Assembly (NCBI GenBank): GCA_030248215.1
Contig: JASANG010001107.1
Coordinates: 558,001-622,000 of the forward strand
DNA from: Enoplolaimus lenunculus
Lineage: Eukaryota; Nematoda; Enoplea; Enoplida; Thoracostomopsidae
DNA length: 64,000 nucleotides
Direction: 5' to 3'
Shown one piece after another: positions 35,685 through 49,000 of the stretch (positions are counted from its first letter, which is position 1; every line of letters begins with the position of its first letter). The notes under the pieces were generated by a model. It was not told the origin of the DNA. It made no database searches and saw only the letters and a list, made by a program, of their open reading frames with translations. The translations under genes were made by a program, and so were the position numbers.

Positions 35685-37088
35685 ATGTTCTCTAAGCTGT
35701 CTTTCAACGTTGCGTCGTCGTATAAGCGTGGAAACGGTGCATCTTCAGTGAAAGCATCTGCTGGTGCTAAAGTCAATGATCAAATTGAAATTAGCTATTT
35801 GGGTCAGTTCACTGAAAGCGGCTATTTATTGCCCAGTTGTGACGTCTCGGATGATTTACTCAACAGCTATTCAACCGAATGCTTATTGCGTCCAGAGTAC
35901 GACTGCAGTTTTGACGAATGCCACTATGACTTGAAAGGCACTTCAAAAGTTAACCAATTTAACAGTTTAAAACAAGCCCAGCAGCCTACGGGCGGTTGTC
36001 TTGAAGCAGCGTTAAGACCTGAGTTAATTAGCCATCCTCGTGGCATAACACCAGACGAGTTCGTTGACCTAGTGCCTGAAACTGCGTCACTTCTCGGTGA
36101 ACCAAGCTTACTTTCACCAAGTAGATTAAATCTTCATTCAAGTAAATCTGTGACTTTAGGGGAATTTGAGCCTGAGCTTCAAAATAATACGCCTCCCTGT
36201 AGCCGTATACCAACGTATGATGAAGAAAGTTCAAAATTTGTTGCTACCAGAATAGATGACATTAACTATTCAAACGAACACAATGCGGCTACATGCTACA
36301 TTACGTGCCTCAATGGAGTTAAATATACTTCAAATAATCCATCAAGCACATTTTCAAGCGATAAACTGCTACCTGAAAGGTCAAATATTGGGTCCAATGA
36401 GAAACAAGATTTAACTAGCCCTAATTTGGAACCAGCAGATGCTTTACGGCACCTACTTATATCTCGTATCTCTAGGATTGTTCACCCTAATTTTACCAAA
36501 CCTATCAAAAATAATATTTTATCGCATTCGCTTAGCAAGAATCATGAATCCGCAACTCACCATAATTTTCCCCTTTTCGGCAATGGCACAGATGGCCACA
36601 CAGGAAATTGCACGAATAAACCTGGTAAACAAAATGTTTCACAATTTGAAGCTGAGGGATTCGGTGAAACGTGCCCTCGCTTAACCAGTTCCGCTAATAA
36701 TAGGACTTCATCTCAATTACTTAGCAAATGCACTGAAAAACAATCCCACCAGCGCTTTCGTTTTGCCAACAACATCAGTGGCGACGAAACAGCGCGCAAC
36801 GCAAATACACATTGTGAACAAAATATTTTACAGTTCGATCGTGAAGGATTCGGTGAAATGTCACTGGATACTTTTCGAGCGATTGTGACCGAAGATGAAG
36901 AATTTCGACGTGGTGTCACTGAAATTGCCGGAGTTCATTCGTTGAGACGTCTCGAGCAACGGACAGCTCAGTTGGCGAAACAATCCGAGCGCAGTTGGAC
37001 TCAACGGCGGAAGCGAAGGAGGAAGTTGGAATCGATGAACGATGACGAACAAACGCCGTCTGTGACGTATCAAGAATTTGTTGATTTG
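35685..37088 (+). CDS. Rhomboid gene exon 1: long N-terminal cytoplasmic region
   Basis: This exon alone gives 468 residues, polar and low in hydrophobic runs, so it is presumably cytosolic. Two short phrases occur twice. QFEAEGFGE at about 320-328 recurs as QFDREGFGE at 383-391, each preceded by QN-x2. DEFVDLV at 124-130 recurs as QEFVDLV at 463-469, the last residue coming from exon 2. The second of each pair lies in the family's EF-hand region. The first loop, [12 protein letters not shown], has Gly6 and a hydrophobic residue 8 but Thr at position 12, so calcium binding is doubtful. The segment before the splice site is very basic ([13 protein letters not shown]). If intron 1 is not removed, translation ends three codons on, at 37098. 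Confidence 0.85.
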
Positions 37089-40000
37089 GTAATTTATTAG
37101 TTTTCGGGTTTTTCACTTTTGTTGAATGTAGTTTGGCAGCGAGCGAGTGTATAATGTTTGTTTTTACAACTCGTAATTATATTGGGCTTTGGTACTCACC
37201 CCTACATCTTTAAGCTAAGGTTTAGGCTTAGGTTTTGGAAAAGGCTTACCTAAAACTAGCCTTTGAAGCTTACGCTTTGGACTAGTTTTTTGTTTAGGCT
37301 TAATTTTCGGCTTAGGCTTAGGTGTAAGCTCATTCTTACGCTTAGGCTTTTGGCTTAGGCTTGCGTTTAGGTTTATGCTTATGCTTATGCTACTGTTACG
37401 ACCCTGCTCTATACATTGGCCCAATTTGTTGTGAATGTAAATCCAACAGTGTGAGATGGTGGGGCTGATTAGCGGTCAGGGCACGATTTTTACCTTGCTG
37501 GGTTGTTTCGTTAAGCTGCACAAAAGGGTGAAAAACTTTCGAATCTCAGTCTTCAATTCGAAACAGATATTTCTACGCTCGACATACTAACTTTTTGCTT
37601 CCTGCCTTCAGTGAAAATTTTACACTGTGTATATCCTTTAAAAATCTCAAAAAGAACGAGTTTTCTCAAAATGTTTCGGAATAAAATTCGTTAGACCATT
37701 TATAACTTCAGATTTTTAATGATGGGTTTCGTATTTGAAAAATGTTACAAAAGAAATAAGTACTAATATAATTCTAACTTAAAATTACCAATAGTTACCC
37801 CTGTAAAATATGGTATTATTTTAATTGTGACCACTATATTGATGTATAGATAGATGAGAACTTAAAAAACCAGGGTACAACCGGAGGTCGGTGTTCTGCT
37901 TCGGCGTAAAACTGATGTCAAACTCATGTATAATTATTGCGACAAGTTTTGGCATTTCGGTTGTGAAATTTATGCATTTCTATAGCAGTTATGTAGTTCA
38001 GAAGTTTGTTGACCTCCAGGTCCCGCGCTGGTATATTTCTATACTGGCTACTCGATGGGAAAACCCAAGAAAGAAGAGCATTTATTCCCGCAGTTATTTG
38101 CAATTCCAATTTTGAATTTGCGATCGCTAATATTAATCTTCTGCCCAAAGCAGGTGCTGTGTTCTGCGAATAGTTACCGTTATTGGTGTGTGGAATTTTT
38201 GATTCAGCGCCGTCGTAGTTCGTTTCCACGTTCATCTAACATTCAGGAAATGATATTGTATGCTATATTGCTCACGTTTAAGGTTATAGCTTAGGTTTAT
38301 GCTTAGCCTTAAACTTAGATTTACATTTTTATATCAACTTAGGCCTTGGTAAAGGCTGAGGTAAACTCTTAGACTTAGGCGTATGCTAAGGCATAGGTAA
38401 GTCTTGTCCTTGTAAGCCATAGCTTTAAAGCCGAAGAGTAAATGTGGATTAAACTGTACAACAGATCTCACTCTGACTAGATGATGCTTACAATACAATA
38501 TGAGGTTTAAAGTTTCAATGACCTTGAAAAATGACAAAACTTTTTGCAACAATATTGTGAAATTTTATAAGATAAATTAATGGCAGCCTCCGTCTTTAAT
38601 AGCCGTATAAATAAGACTAATTGTTTATAAAATGCATTTTATTATAGGTATAAGGATTGGTTACTAGGGCTTTTAGCCCACAAGTGGTCCGGGGGCTCAG
38701 TCCCCCAGGAAGAACTTTGTCACCTATAGAAAATTTTTCACCTTGCTTGCAAGTCATCGGAAACACCTTATATGCCCCGCCTGAAAAATTTTTAACCTCT
38801 CCCTAGCAAGGTGAGCTGGCTATGGGTCTGTGGTTACTATCATATTTTTGCTTGAAATTCATTTTACTGGTTCTTGCTGTCAGATCGACCGGACAATCCT
38901 GCACTAATCGTCTGGAGTTTTAAGTACTTTAAGAAGCAAACACGATTACAAGCTAAATTTTGCAACATAGTTTGGACAAAGATAAGTGTTGGTATGGTAT
39001 GTCAATCCTAGTGCCGTGGTTAACACACTACAATCCTTTTACGGTATCGCTCCTTTAGGGGGAAGCAAATTGCATGATACTGCTCGAGTAAATTTAGTCG
39101 TATTTTTCTAGAATTTTCATATGAGCTTTGTAAATAGTTGGAACGTGGTTATTAATCGATGTGCGATCAAACCCATTAAAATCCTGCAAAATGTCACTTT
39201 TATTCCATTGCGCCTCTTGAAATTGCCTGGGGAGAAGTTTATTTGATACCCTTAGGAGTGGGACATTGCCTGATGTCTTATTGGGTGAAACTCGGATTCA
39301 CATGAAACAAAACAGGAATTTTGCTGTTTACGTGTTCAGTGTGGTCAATCCAAAAAACAGGGGGCGAACAGTAATACAATCATATACCTGATATTAAACC
39401 TAAGCGTAAGAAAGAACTTACAACTAAGCCTAAGCCTAAGCCAAAAAATAGACTAAGGCTTAAGCTTACTCTATTCCAGTCTCGCAGAAAAACGTTCCAC
39501 CCATGATTTTTTCATAGGCTCTGAATGTTAAAGTGCGAAAATTCTTAACAGCATACTCTTTTAAGTTTGTTTTTGACCCTACGAGCAGAGAAAACGACTC
39601 GATTTCATGCGTTTACCATTTATTTAGGAATATTTTCTAATTTTAGTGATACTTTTGTTAACACAGAATGTCTTTATTTACACAGCAGAGTTTCGCTCGA
39701 CGTGGTGGTCAGTTTAATTTATTTCTGATAAAATAAATAAATGTCTTAAAATAGCTATTTGAGATGAGTATAAATATGTATCAATAATGTGGCTCAGTTT
39801 AATAAAACTAGGATATAATAGTTTCGTTTTAAAGGTTATCAATTTGTTTTGTATTTATATTTAAACTGTTGCCCCATCTCAGAATCAAAAATTGTAACAA
39901 GTATTGTATGTGGTTGGCACTGAAGTAATAAATGTTCATTGCAGTACGGTTTAGGGTTGCGCTATACTTTTGTTGACGTCCGGCGCCTTCGTCACCCGTC

Positions 40001-43000
40001 CGGCGCCGTCCGTCACCGTGAGGTCCGTCGGTCACCGTGTGGTATCGTACGCAAATAATTCACGTACGATAAGGTATGGTACGAACGGTGACGAACAGCG
40101 CCGTACGAATAACGGACGGCGTTCAAGCGCAACCCTTAAAGCTATTTCAAATGCAAAATCTATCGGTAATATTTTGTCAATTGTTCAACTTTAGGATTAA
40201 ATTTAATTTTAGTCTTGCATTATAATGCGGTCATTTATAGCAAGAGTGCATGATACTCTTCAACAAGAGTATGCAACTGGGTACATTCTGTGTAGAAATA
40301 TCTGGGAGACGATAGGGTGTCAAATTTTTTTCGCAAACAAAACAGGTACTTCATGATTTATTTATATCAAACATATTCTGTTTATATTTTTAAAAGCAAG
40401 ACTCAATTTAGTGCGCATTAAAACTAAAATCGACCCCTTTGAATAAGCAAATGTGGTTGGGCAATAGCACAACGAGTGCTGGTACGTTTTGTACCGCACA
40501 CAACCTAGCAAGTTGCACACTTTTGTGATCATCGACTCTTCCTTATAGTTGACGCGCTAGTTTATTTGACGCTTTTTATTTTTAATATGGTTTACTAATA
40601 TTTTGCCACATAAGAGATTTTCTGATCTGAAAATCGACATAGACGTAAAGCTTAATTTAAAAGTGAAACAGGGCTGAATTCCTAATCGTACCGTTGTGTT
40701 TCTCTTTAATTACACAAGGTTTATGGTCAACTGGTCATCACACAACTTTTAGAATATGGGCACAGAGCACAGCAGCGCAAATATATTCAAGTAAAGCTTA
40801 AATTAGACTCCTCTCGAATTGTGACTTGAGTATCAAAAATTGTATCTTGAATGCACTGCACACGTACAAACGTACACATACACCAACCACCATATGTGAC
40901 CTCATTACATTTCCGATTTTGCTCCGTCAAACGTCGCGGACAAAACACCTGGCGCGGTTTTAAATTCGATTGCTACAATTGAAATTTAAACTCAGAAATT
41001 GAATATGAGTTGACGCGTGTTATTATATAGTAATTTTAATAATTTGCAGTATTTTCCGGAAAGACTCGCGTGCGCGCGCACTAGGTTTCCAAATAAGCAA
41101 ACTACCTACAGCTACAAATATCAACTTTGTTCACGAGTAAGAATTCTCAAATACAGGTAATGTGCCAAATTTTACTTGGCTTGTTCAAAATTTATATGTC
41201 CTATAACCAACTGGTGATAGGTAGGTGCTACATACATTTGACAATACGGTCACTAGTCTTTAGACAATAAAGCGTAATTTGTTGCATAACGCGGCATTTG
41301 CAGTGTAGCGATTCCGTTATTTCTTCCCGTGGGCACGCGATTTAAACACTCGGACTATCATTTATTTTAGGCAAACTTAGTGTTTTTAATGCAATACCTA
41401 TAGTTTAACTTAAAGGTTTAAGGTTAAAATTTTTTGCAGGTTTTGGCAATTTGTTTATTATAAATAGGAAAAAAGAATATTTGTAATTTGACTCAATCTG
41501 TAGCCTCATTTTGCTTTACCATTTTTGCAGTTGGCAATCTAAAAACATGCGCTGCACGTTATTTACAGCGATAAAACCTTGTTAAACGCAGACAATTAAT
41601 CGTATGTTAATTATTGGATATAAATATACTTCTGCGCTGAACTGAAACCAAACACATTTTATTATTAAAAACCTACGGCACATTTTTGAAATTTTAGCGT
41701 TTTTGCAGCAAAATCATATGAACACGATAGTGTTCATATATATGATTCGCGCATCTCAAGCGCGTATTTCCAGTTTAGTTCGCATGTTGGTGCCCAAGTA
41801 ATATCAGACCTGTATCGTTTAAATTTTGTACACTGGTATCCTGGTACGTAGGGAATATTTGTGCCAAAGGATTTTGTAAACCAGTGTGGTCTTCAATAGT
41901 TACGGTCAAAAAACTCCATACAGAAAGTGCACGAAATTTTTCATTTTGGTTCAACACTTTTTACACGTTAGCTATGTAATTTTACGATTATAACTTTCAC
42001 CACTTTATAGAGTTTACGGTTGGTTTCACCCCAACGGTTGGTTTCACCCCAACGGTTGGTTTCACCCCAACGGTTGGTTTCACCCCAACGGTTGGTTTCA
42101 CCCCAACGGTTGGTTTCACCCAAACGGTTGGTTTTGCCCCAACGGTTGGCTTCAGCTCAACGGTTGGTTTCACCCCAACGGTTGGCTTCACCCCAACGGA
42201 TGGTTTCACCCCAACGGATGGTTTCACCCCAACGGATGGTTTCACCCCAACAGTCGGTTCCACCCCAACGGTTGGTGTCACCCCAACGGTTGGTTTCACC
42301 CCAACGGTTGGTTTCACCCCAACGGTTGGTTTCACCCCAACGGTTGGTTTCACCCCAACGGTTGGTTTCACCCCAACGGTTGGTTTCACCCCACCGGTTG
42401 GTTTCACCCCAACGGTTGGTTTCACCCCAACGGTTGGTTTTGCCCCAACGGTTGCTTTCACCCCAACGGTTGGTTTTGCCCCAACGGTTGGTTTGGCGCC
42501 AACGGTTGGTTGTGCCCCAACGGTTGGTTTTGCCCCAACGGTTGGTTTTGCCCCAACGGTTGCTTTTGCCCCAACGGTTGGTTTTGCCCCAACGGGTGGT
42601 TTCAGCTCAACGGTTGGTTTCAGCTCAACGGTTGGCTTCACCCTAACGGTTGGTCTCACCCCAACAGTCGGTTTCACCCCAACGGTTGGTTTCACCCCAA
42701 CGGAAGGTTTCACCTCAACGGTTGGTTTCACCCCAACGGTTGGATTCACCTCAACGGTTGGTTTCACCCCAACGGTTGGTCTTACCCCAACAGTCGGTTT
42801 CACCCCAACGGTTGGTTTCACCCCATCGGTTGGTTTTGCCCCAACGGTTTGGTTTACCCCAACGGTTGGTTTCACCCCAACGGTCGGTTTCACCCCAACG
42901 GTTGGTTTTACCTCAACGGTTGGTTTCACCCCAATGATCGGTTTTACTCCAACGTTTGGTTTCACCTCAACAGTTGGTTTCACCTCAGCGGTTGGCTTCA

Positions 43001-46000
43001 CCCCAACGGTGAGCTTCACCCCAACGGTTGGTTTCACCCCTACGGTTGGATTCACCTCAACGGTTGGTTTCACACCAACGGTTGGTTTTACCCCAACGGT
43101 GGGCTTCACCCCAAAGGTTGGTTTCACTCCAACGATTGGTTTCACCCCAACGATTGGTTTCATCCTAACGGTCGGTTTCACCCCAACGGTTGGTTTCACC
43201 ACAACGGTTGGTTTCACCCCAACGGTTGGTTTTACCCCAATGGTTGGTTTCACCCCAACGGTTGGTTTCAACCCAACGGTTGGTTTCACCCTACACAGTC
43301 GGTTTCACCCCAACGGTTGATTTCACCCCAACGGTTCGTTTTACCCCAACGGTTGGTTTCACCCCAGCGATCGGTTTTGCCCCAACGGTTGGTTTCATCT
43401 CAACGGTTGGCTTCACCTCAACGGTTGGCTTCACCCCAACGGTTGGTCTCACCCCAACAGTCGGTTTCACCCCAACGGTTGGTTTCACCCCAACTTTTGG
43501 TTTTGCCCCAACGGTTTGGTTTACCCCAACGGTTGGTTTCACCCCAACGGTTGGTTTCACCTCAACGGTTGGCTTCACTGGTTTCACCCCAACGGTCGGT
43601 TTCACCTCAACAGTTGGTTTCACCTCAGCGGTTGGCTTCACCTCAGCGGTTGGCTTCACCCCAACGGTTGGTTTCACGTCAACGGTTGGTTTCACCCCAG
43701 CGATCGGTTTTGCCCCATCGGTTTGTTTCACCTCAACGGTTGGCTTCACCTCAACGGTTGGTTTTACTCCAACGATTGGTTTCACCCTAACCATTGGTTT
43801 CATCCTAACGGTTGGTTTTACCCAAATGGTTGGTTTAACCCCAACGGTTGGTTTCGGTTTCACCTCAACGGCTGGATTCACTCCAACGGTTGGTTTTACC
43901 CCAACGGTTGGTTTTACCCCAATGGTTGGTTTTACCCCAACGGTTTACCCCAACGGTTGGTTTCACCCCAACGGTTGGTTTCACTCCAACGGTTGGTTTT
44001 ACCCCAACGTTGGTCCTGGTTTCACCCCAACGGTTGGTTTCACCCCAACGGTTGGTTTCACCCCACCGGTTGGTTTCACCCCAACGGTTGGTTTCACCCC
44101 AACGGTTGGTTTCACCCCAACGGTTGGCTTCACCCCAACGGTTGGCTTCACCCCAACGGATGGTTTCACCCCAACGGATGGTTTCACCCCAACAGTCGGT
44201 TCCACCCCAACGGTTGGTGTCACCCCAACGGTTGGTTTCACCCCAACGGTTGGTTTCACCCCAACGGTTGGTTTCACCCCAACGGTTGGTTTCACCCCAA
44301 CGGTTGGTTTCACCCCAACGGTTGGTTTCACCCCAACGGTTGGTTTCACCCCAACGGTTGGTTTCACCCCAACGGTTGGTTTCACCCCAACGGTTGGTTT
44401 CACCGCAACGGTTGGTTTCACCCCAACGGTTGGTTTTGCCCCAACGGTTGGTTTTGCCCCAACGGTTGGTTTTGCCCCAACGGGTGGTTTCAGCTCAACG
44501 GTTGGTTTCAGCTCAACGGTTGGCTTCACCCTGACGGTTGGTCTCACCCCAACAGTCGGTTTCACCCCAACGGTTGGTTTCACCCCAACGGAAGGTTTCA
44601 CCTCAACGGTTGGTTTCACCCCAACGGTTGGATTCACTTCAACGGTTGGTTTCACCCCAACGGTTGGTCTCACCCCAACAGTCGGTTTTACCCCAACGGT
44701 TGGTTTCACCCCAACGGTTGGTTTCACCTCAACGGTTGGCTTCACTGGTTTCACCCCAACGGTCGGTTTCACCCCAACGGTTGGTTTTACCCCAACGGTT
44801 GGTTTCACCCCAATGATCGGTTTTACTCCAACGTTTGGTTTCACCTCAACAGTTGGTTTCACCTCAGCGGTTGGCTTCACCCCAACGGTTGGTTTCACCC
44901 CTACGGTTGGATTCACCTCAACGGTTGGTTTCACACCAACGGTTGGTTTTACCCCAACGGTGGGCTTCACCCCAAAGGTTGGTTTCACTCCAACGATTGG
45001 TTTCACCCCAACGATTGGTTTCATCCTAACGGTCGGTTTCACCCCAACGGTTGGTTTCACCACAACGGTTGGTTTCACCCCAACGGTTGGTTTTACCCCA
45101 ATGGTTGGTTTCACCCCAACGGTTGGTTTCAACCCAACGGTTGGTTTCACCCTACACAGTCGGTTTCACCCCAACGGTTGATTTCACCCCAACGGTTCGT
45201 TTTACCCCAACGGTTGGTTTCACCCCAGCGATCGGTTTTGCCCCAACGGTTGGTTTCATCTCAACGGTTGGCTTCACCTCAACGGTTGGCTTCACCTCAA
45301 CGGTTGGCTTCACCCCAACGGTTGGTTTCACGTCAACGGTTAGTTTCACTCCAACGGTTGGTTTCACACCAACGGTTGGTTTTACTCCAACGGCGGCTTC
45401 ACCCCAACGGTTGGTTTCACTCCAACGATTGGTTTCACCCCACCGATTGGTTTCATCCTAACGGTTGGTTTTACCCAAATGGTTGGTTTAACCCCAACGG
45501 TTGGTTTCACCTCAACGGCTGGATTCACTCCAACGGTTGGTTTTACCCCAACGGTTGGTTTTACCCCAATGGTTGGTTTTACCCCAACGGTTGACCCCAA
45601 CGGTTGGATTCACCTCAACGGCTGGTTTCACTCCAACGGTTGGTTTTACCCCAATGGTTGGTTTTACCCCAACGGTTGGTTTTACCCCTACGATTGGTTT
45701 CACCACAACGTTTGGTTTCACCCTAACCATTGGTTTCACCCCAACGGTCGGTTTCATCCCAACGGTTGGTTTCACCCTAACGGTTGGTTTCAACCCAACG
45801 GTTAGTTTCAGCCCAACGGTTGATTTCACCCAACGGTTGATTTCACCCCAACGGTTGGTTTTATCCCAACGATTGGTTTCACCCCAACGGTTGGTTTTAC
45901 CCCAACGGTTGGTTTCACCCCAACGGTCGGTTTCACCCCAACGGTTGATTTCACCCCAACGGTTGGTTTCATCTCAACGGTTGGTTAGCCCCAACGGTTT

Positions 46001-49000
46001 GTTTCACCGCAGTGGCTGGTTTCACCCCAGCGGTTAATTTCACTCCAGCGGTTAATTTTGCCCCAGACGTTGGTTTCACACTAACGGCTGGTTTCACCTC
46101 AACGGTCGGTTTCAGCCCAAGGGTTGGTTTCACACAAACGGTTAGCTTCACCGCAACGGACGATGTCACCCCCATCGTTTGCTTCGTCCCAACTCTTGGT
46201 TTCATACAAATACTTTGATTAGGCGCTTGTTGCCATGACAATAGTTTCTTTCAACCAAGCTATCTATTTAAACTCAGTATTTACTTTAATCAGTCCTCTC
46301 ATTTTTCATAACCTGGATTGGTGGATTAATGCAGCAGCTTGGTAAAGCGGTTGAAACTAGAAAAAAATGCTCAGCACTTGAGCAAAAAGGGATATGTTTC
46401 ATATTCCTATTAAAAGTATGGTAAACTAGATCAGCACATTCGCTTGATGTAACCTGGAAAAGTATTAAGAAACAATAGCGGCCAAAATCATGTTAATTAT
46501 TAATTTTTCTGAAACATATTGCGGACAGCAAAATTTCTGTAATATTTTTTGTAAGAAACAGATGCTTTTCTTGAATGCAAAGCGAAATTATTTCTGAAAT
46601 GTAGACAGATTTAGCTTGGAATCCATGAATGTATATTGAAGTTCTCTACAAAACGTATTAAATTTACCTATGGCTTTGTATTACCATAGTTAATTGAATT
46701 TCATAAGAGCATTGTGTGGCGACATAATGGCTGTTAGATTTTTGATGACCAATTTTGTTAGATACTTTCTTAAACAGACGTCACAAAACGAATCGCAATT
46801 GATGCTTTAAAAAGGCTCCAGTTATAAGTGACTTTTGAGTTTACTCGATTTTTTACCTTTGTGACTAATTATATAAATGCGCATTTCCCACCCGAGTTAT
46901 TTATCTGTTTCACTGCATAGTCACAACTATAGAAGCTCACAAATCGCACCGTATTCTGGCAACATCGATTAACTTGCAAAATCAAAGAACGGTGTACCTC
47001 AGCCATGTCTCTGCGACCCTAACGAATTTTTGAAAATTCCTAACAAATCCTGTCAAAAACTTAAATGTTAGAAATAGATTTGCTGTCCGCAAGATGTTTC
47101 AGAAAAATTAATAATTAACATGATTTTGGCCGCTATTGTTTCTTAATACTTTTCCAGGTTACATCAAGCGAATGTGCTGATCTAGTTTACCATACTTTTA
47201 ATAGGAATATGAAACATATCCCTTTTTGCTCAAGTGCTGAGCATTTTTTTCTAGTATAATTATTCTATCGCAACGGAATTCATACGAAAATTACATGCAA
47301 AACGAAGACTTTCCAATTTTTGTCGGAATCTTTGGGTCAATTAACGTTTTTCCTACAGATTAAACGCGAAAATTTCAATTGATATCTACGGAAAACGGCC
47401 AAGTAAAGATCGGGGGCGGAAAGATTTTCTATGGGACTGCAATAGAGTAGGGCTAAGCTTTGGACTTATTTTTTGAATGGCTTAGGCTTAGGCTTAGGAA
47501 TATGCTCGTTCTTACCCTTAGGTTTAGGCTTAGGCTTAAGCTTCGGCTTACGAATATGCTTATAATACTGTTACGCCCCTGTTCTTTACATTGGCCGAGA
47601 AAACTATAATTGATGCATAGTTTTAATGATTTTTACTTTTTTAAACAGATAACTTTGCATTGCAGCTATTCATTAATAACTTAAAACCTGCTTAAAATAT
47701 AAACATTATTTTATATCCTATTTATATTAGATTTGTTTAAAAAATTATACAAAATATTCAGGTAATTATAATTATTAAAGCTGGTAACATATCGTCATAT
47801 ATCATGCAGTTATCGTGGATATCAGTATTGGTGAGTTTTATTTTGGTCGGAATTTTACAATAAGTTCTAGCTTAATATTTAAACCAATTGGTGTATTTTT
47901 TATTAGAAGTTTACATATTTCAAATCTTTAGCCATGTATTACTATCACACAGATCACGTCATATGCTGCAAAGCATGTACCGAAGGACCAAGGGATTGGG
48001 CCCCATATTTTTGGTGTCTGATAAATTTGCATAACATTCAATGTCAAATTCCGCGAAGAATAGTAAAGTCCTACCTTGCAAATTACTAAAAGTGCATTTG
48101 GCGCCTTGTTTGCTTCGTTCGCGAAATACCTTCCGCCATTTATACTTCATACCCTGGTGTGCATAGCTCTCCTCGTGTTTAGATCAGCTGCTGCACCCCT
48201 GCTTGTGAAGGATGCTTTTCAAAAACGGCTTCTCTATATGATTTTACCCGATCGAAACACACTTTCCAAATAAAAAAAATAACGTCTCTGTTATACACAA
48301 TTTTGATAATTACATGCTAAATAGGCAGCCATTTGGCAGTTTATTTGCTTAGTCATCATTGCTTTGCGACGTTTAGCGCACGCAGGTGCTATCGTTATTT
48401 CCTTTTTAGTTGTAGGGTTTTTAGCTTTTTAACGGGAATTTAGAAATTTATTCAGTTGTGTTGTCGAGAAAAGTATAAAAAACTTGAGTTTTGCTGTGGT
48501 AATGGTAAAAAGGAAATTTGTGAAAATTTTATGGCTGAAATTTTTTTCGGTTTATGAGTGCATGTACGGGCCCGTAGCCAAGGAGGCTCAGCCCCCCTCC
48601 CCCTGAAAAAATTTTGTCCCCCCTAGAAAGTTTTCAACCTTTGTTGCAAATCATTGGAAACCTTGAATGTCCCTCCTGAAAATTTTTAGCCCCCCTAGCA
48701 AGGTGAGCTGGCAACGGGACTTTTGCAAGAGTGTCCCCACGGGGGCATGTGGGAGCCGTGCCCTCTGACTTCTGCTGATGTTATCCAAATAGACTTGGTG
48801 TAAAATTAAACCATCATTAAATTGCAATTCTTCTAGGGGTCCCTAAAATTATTAAATTTCTGCAAACGCCCGTGTATGAGCGGTCGCATGATTGACACCC
48901 AACATTCAATAGGTGCTGATTAGCTATCGATGTATTTAGAAAATTAACACCGCAGAAGTGCATGACAGCCTTTGAACTTTTAACCCAGGTCTCATTAGAA

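Noticed and set aside
37465-37570. Possible tRNA-like sequence (TTAGCGGTCAGGGCAC and TTTCGAATC)
   Set aside because: The two boxes are too far apart and no cloverleaf can be drawn.
42017-46200. CRISPR-like array
   Set aside because: There are no unique spacers; units abut head to tail and the host is an intron-bearing animal.
41997-46241. Long repeat-protein reading frames (up to about 690 codons) on both strands, with GFTPTV, FHPNGW, SPQRLV and KPTVGV repeats
   Set aside because: They are consequences of an 18-bp period. Frames overlap in several registers, none spans the array, odd-length units shift register, and the region is inside the rhomboid intron.
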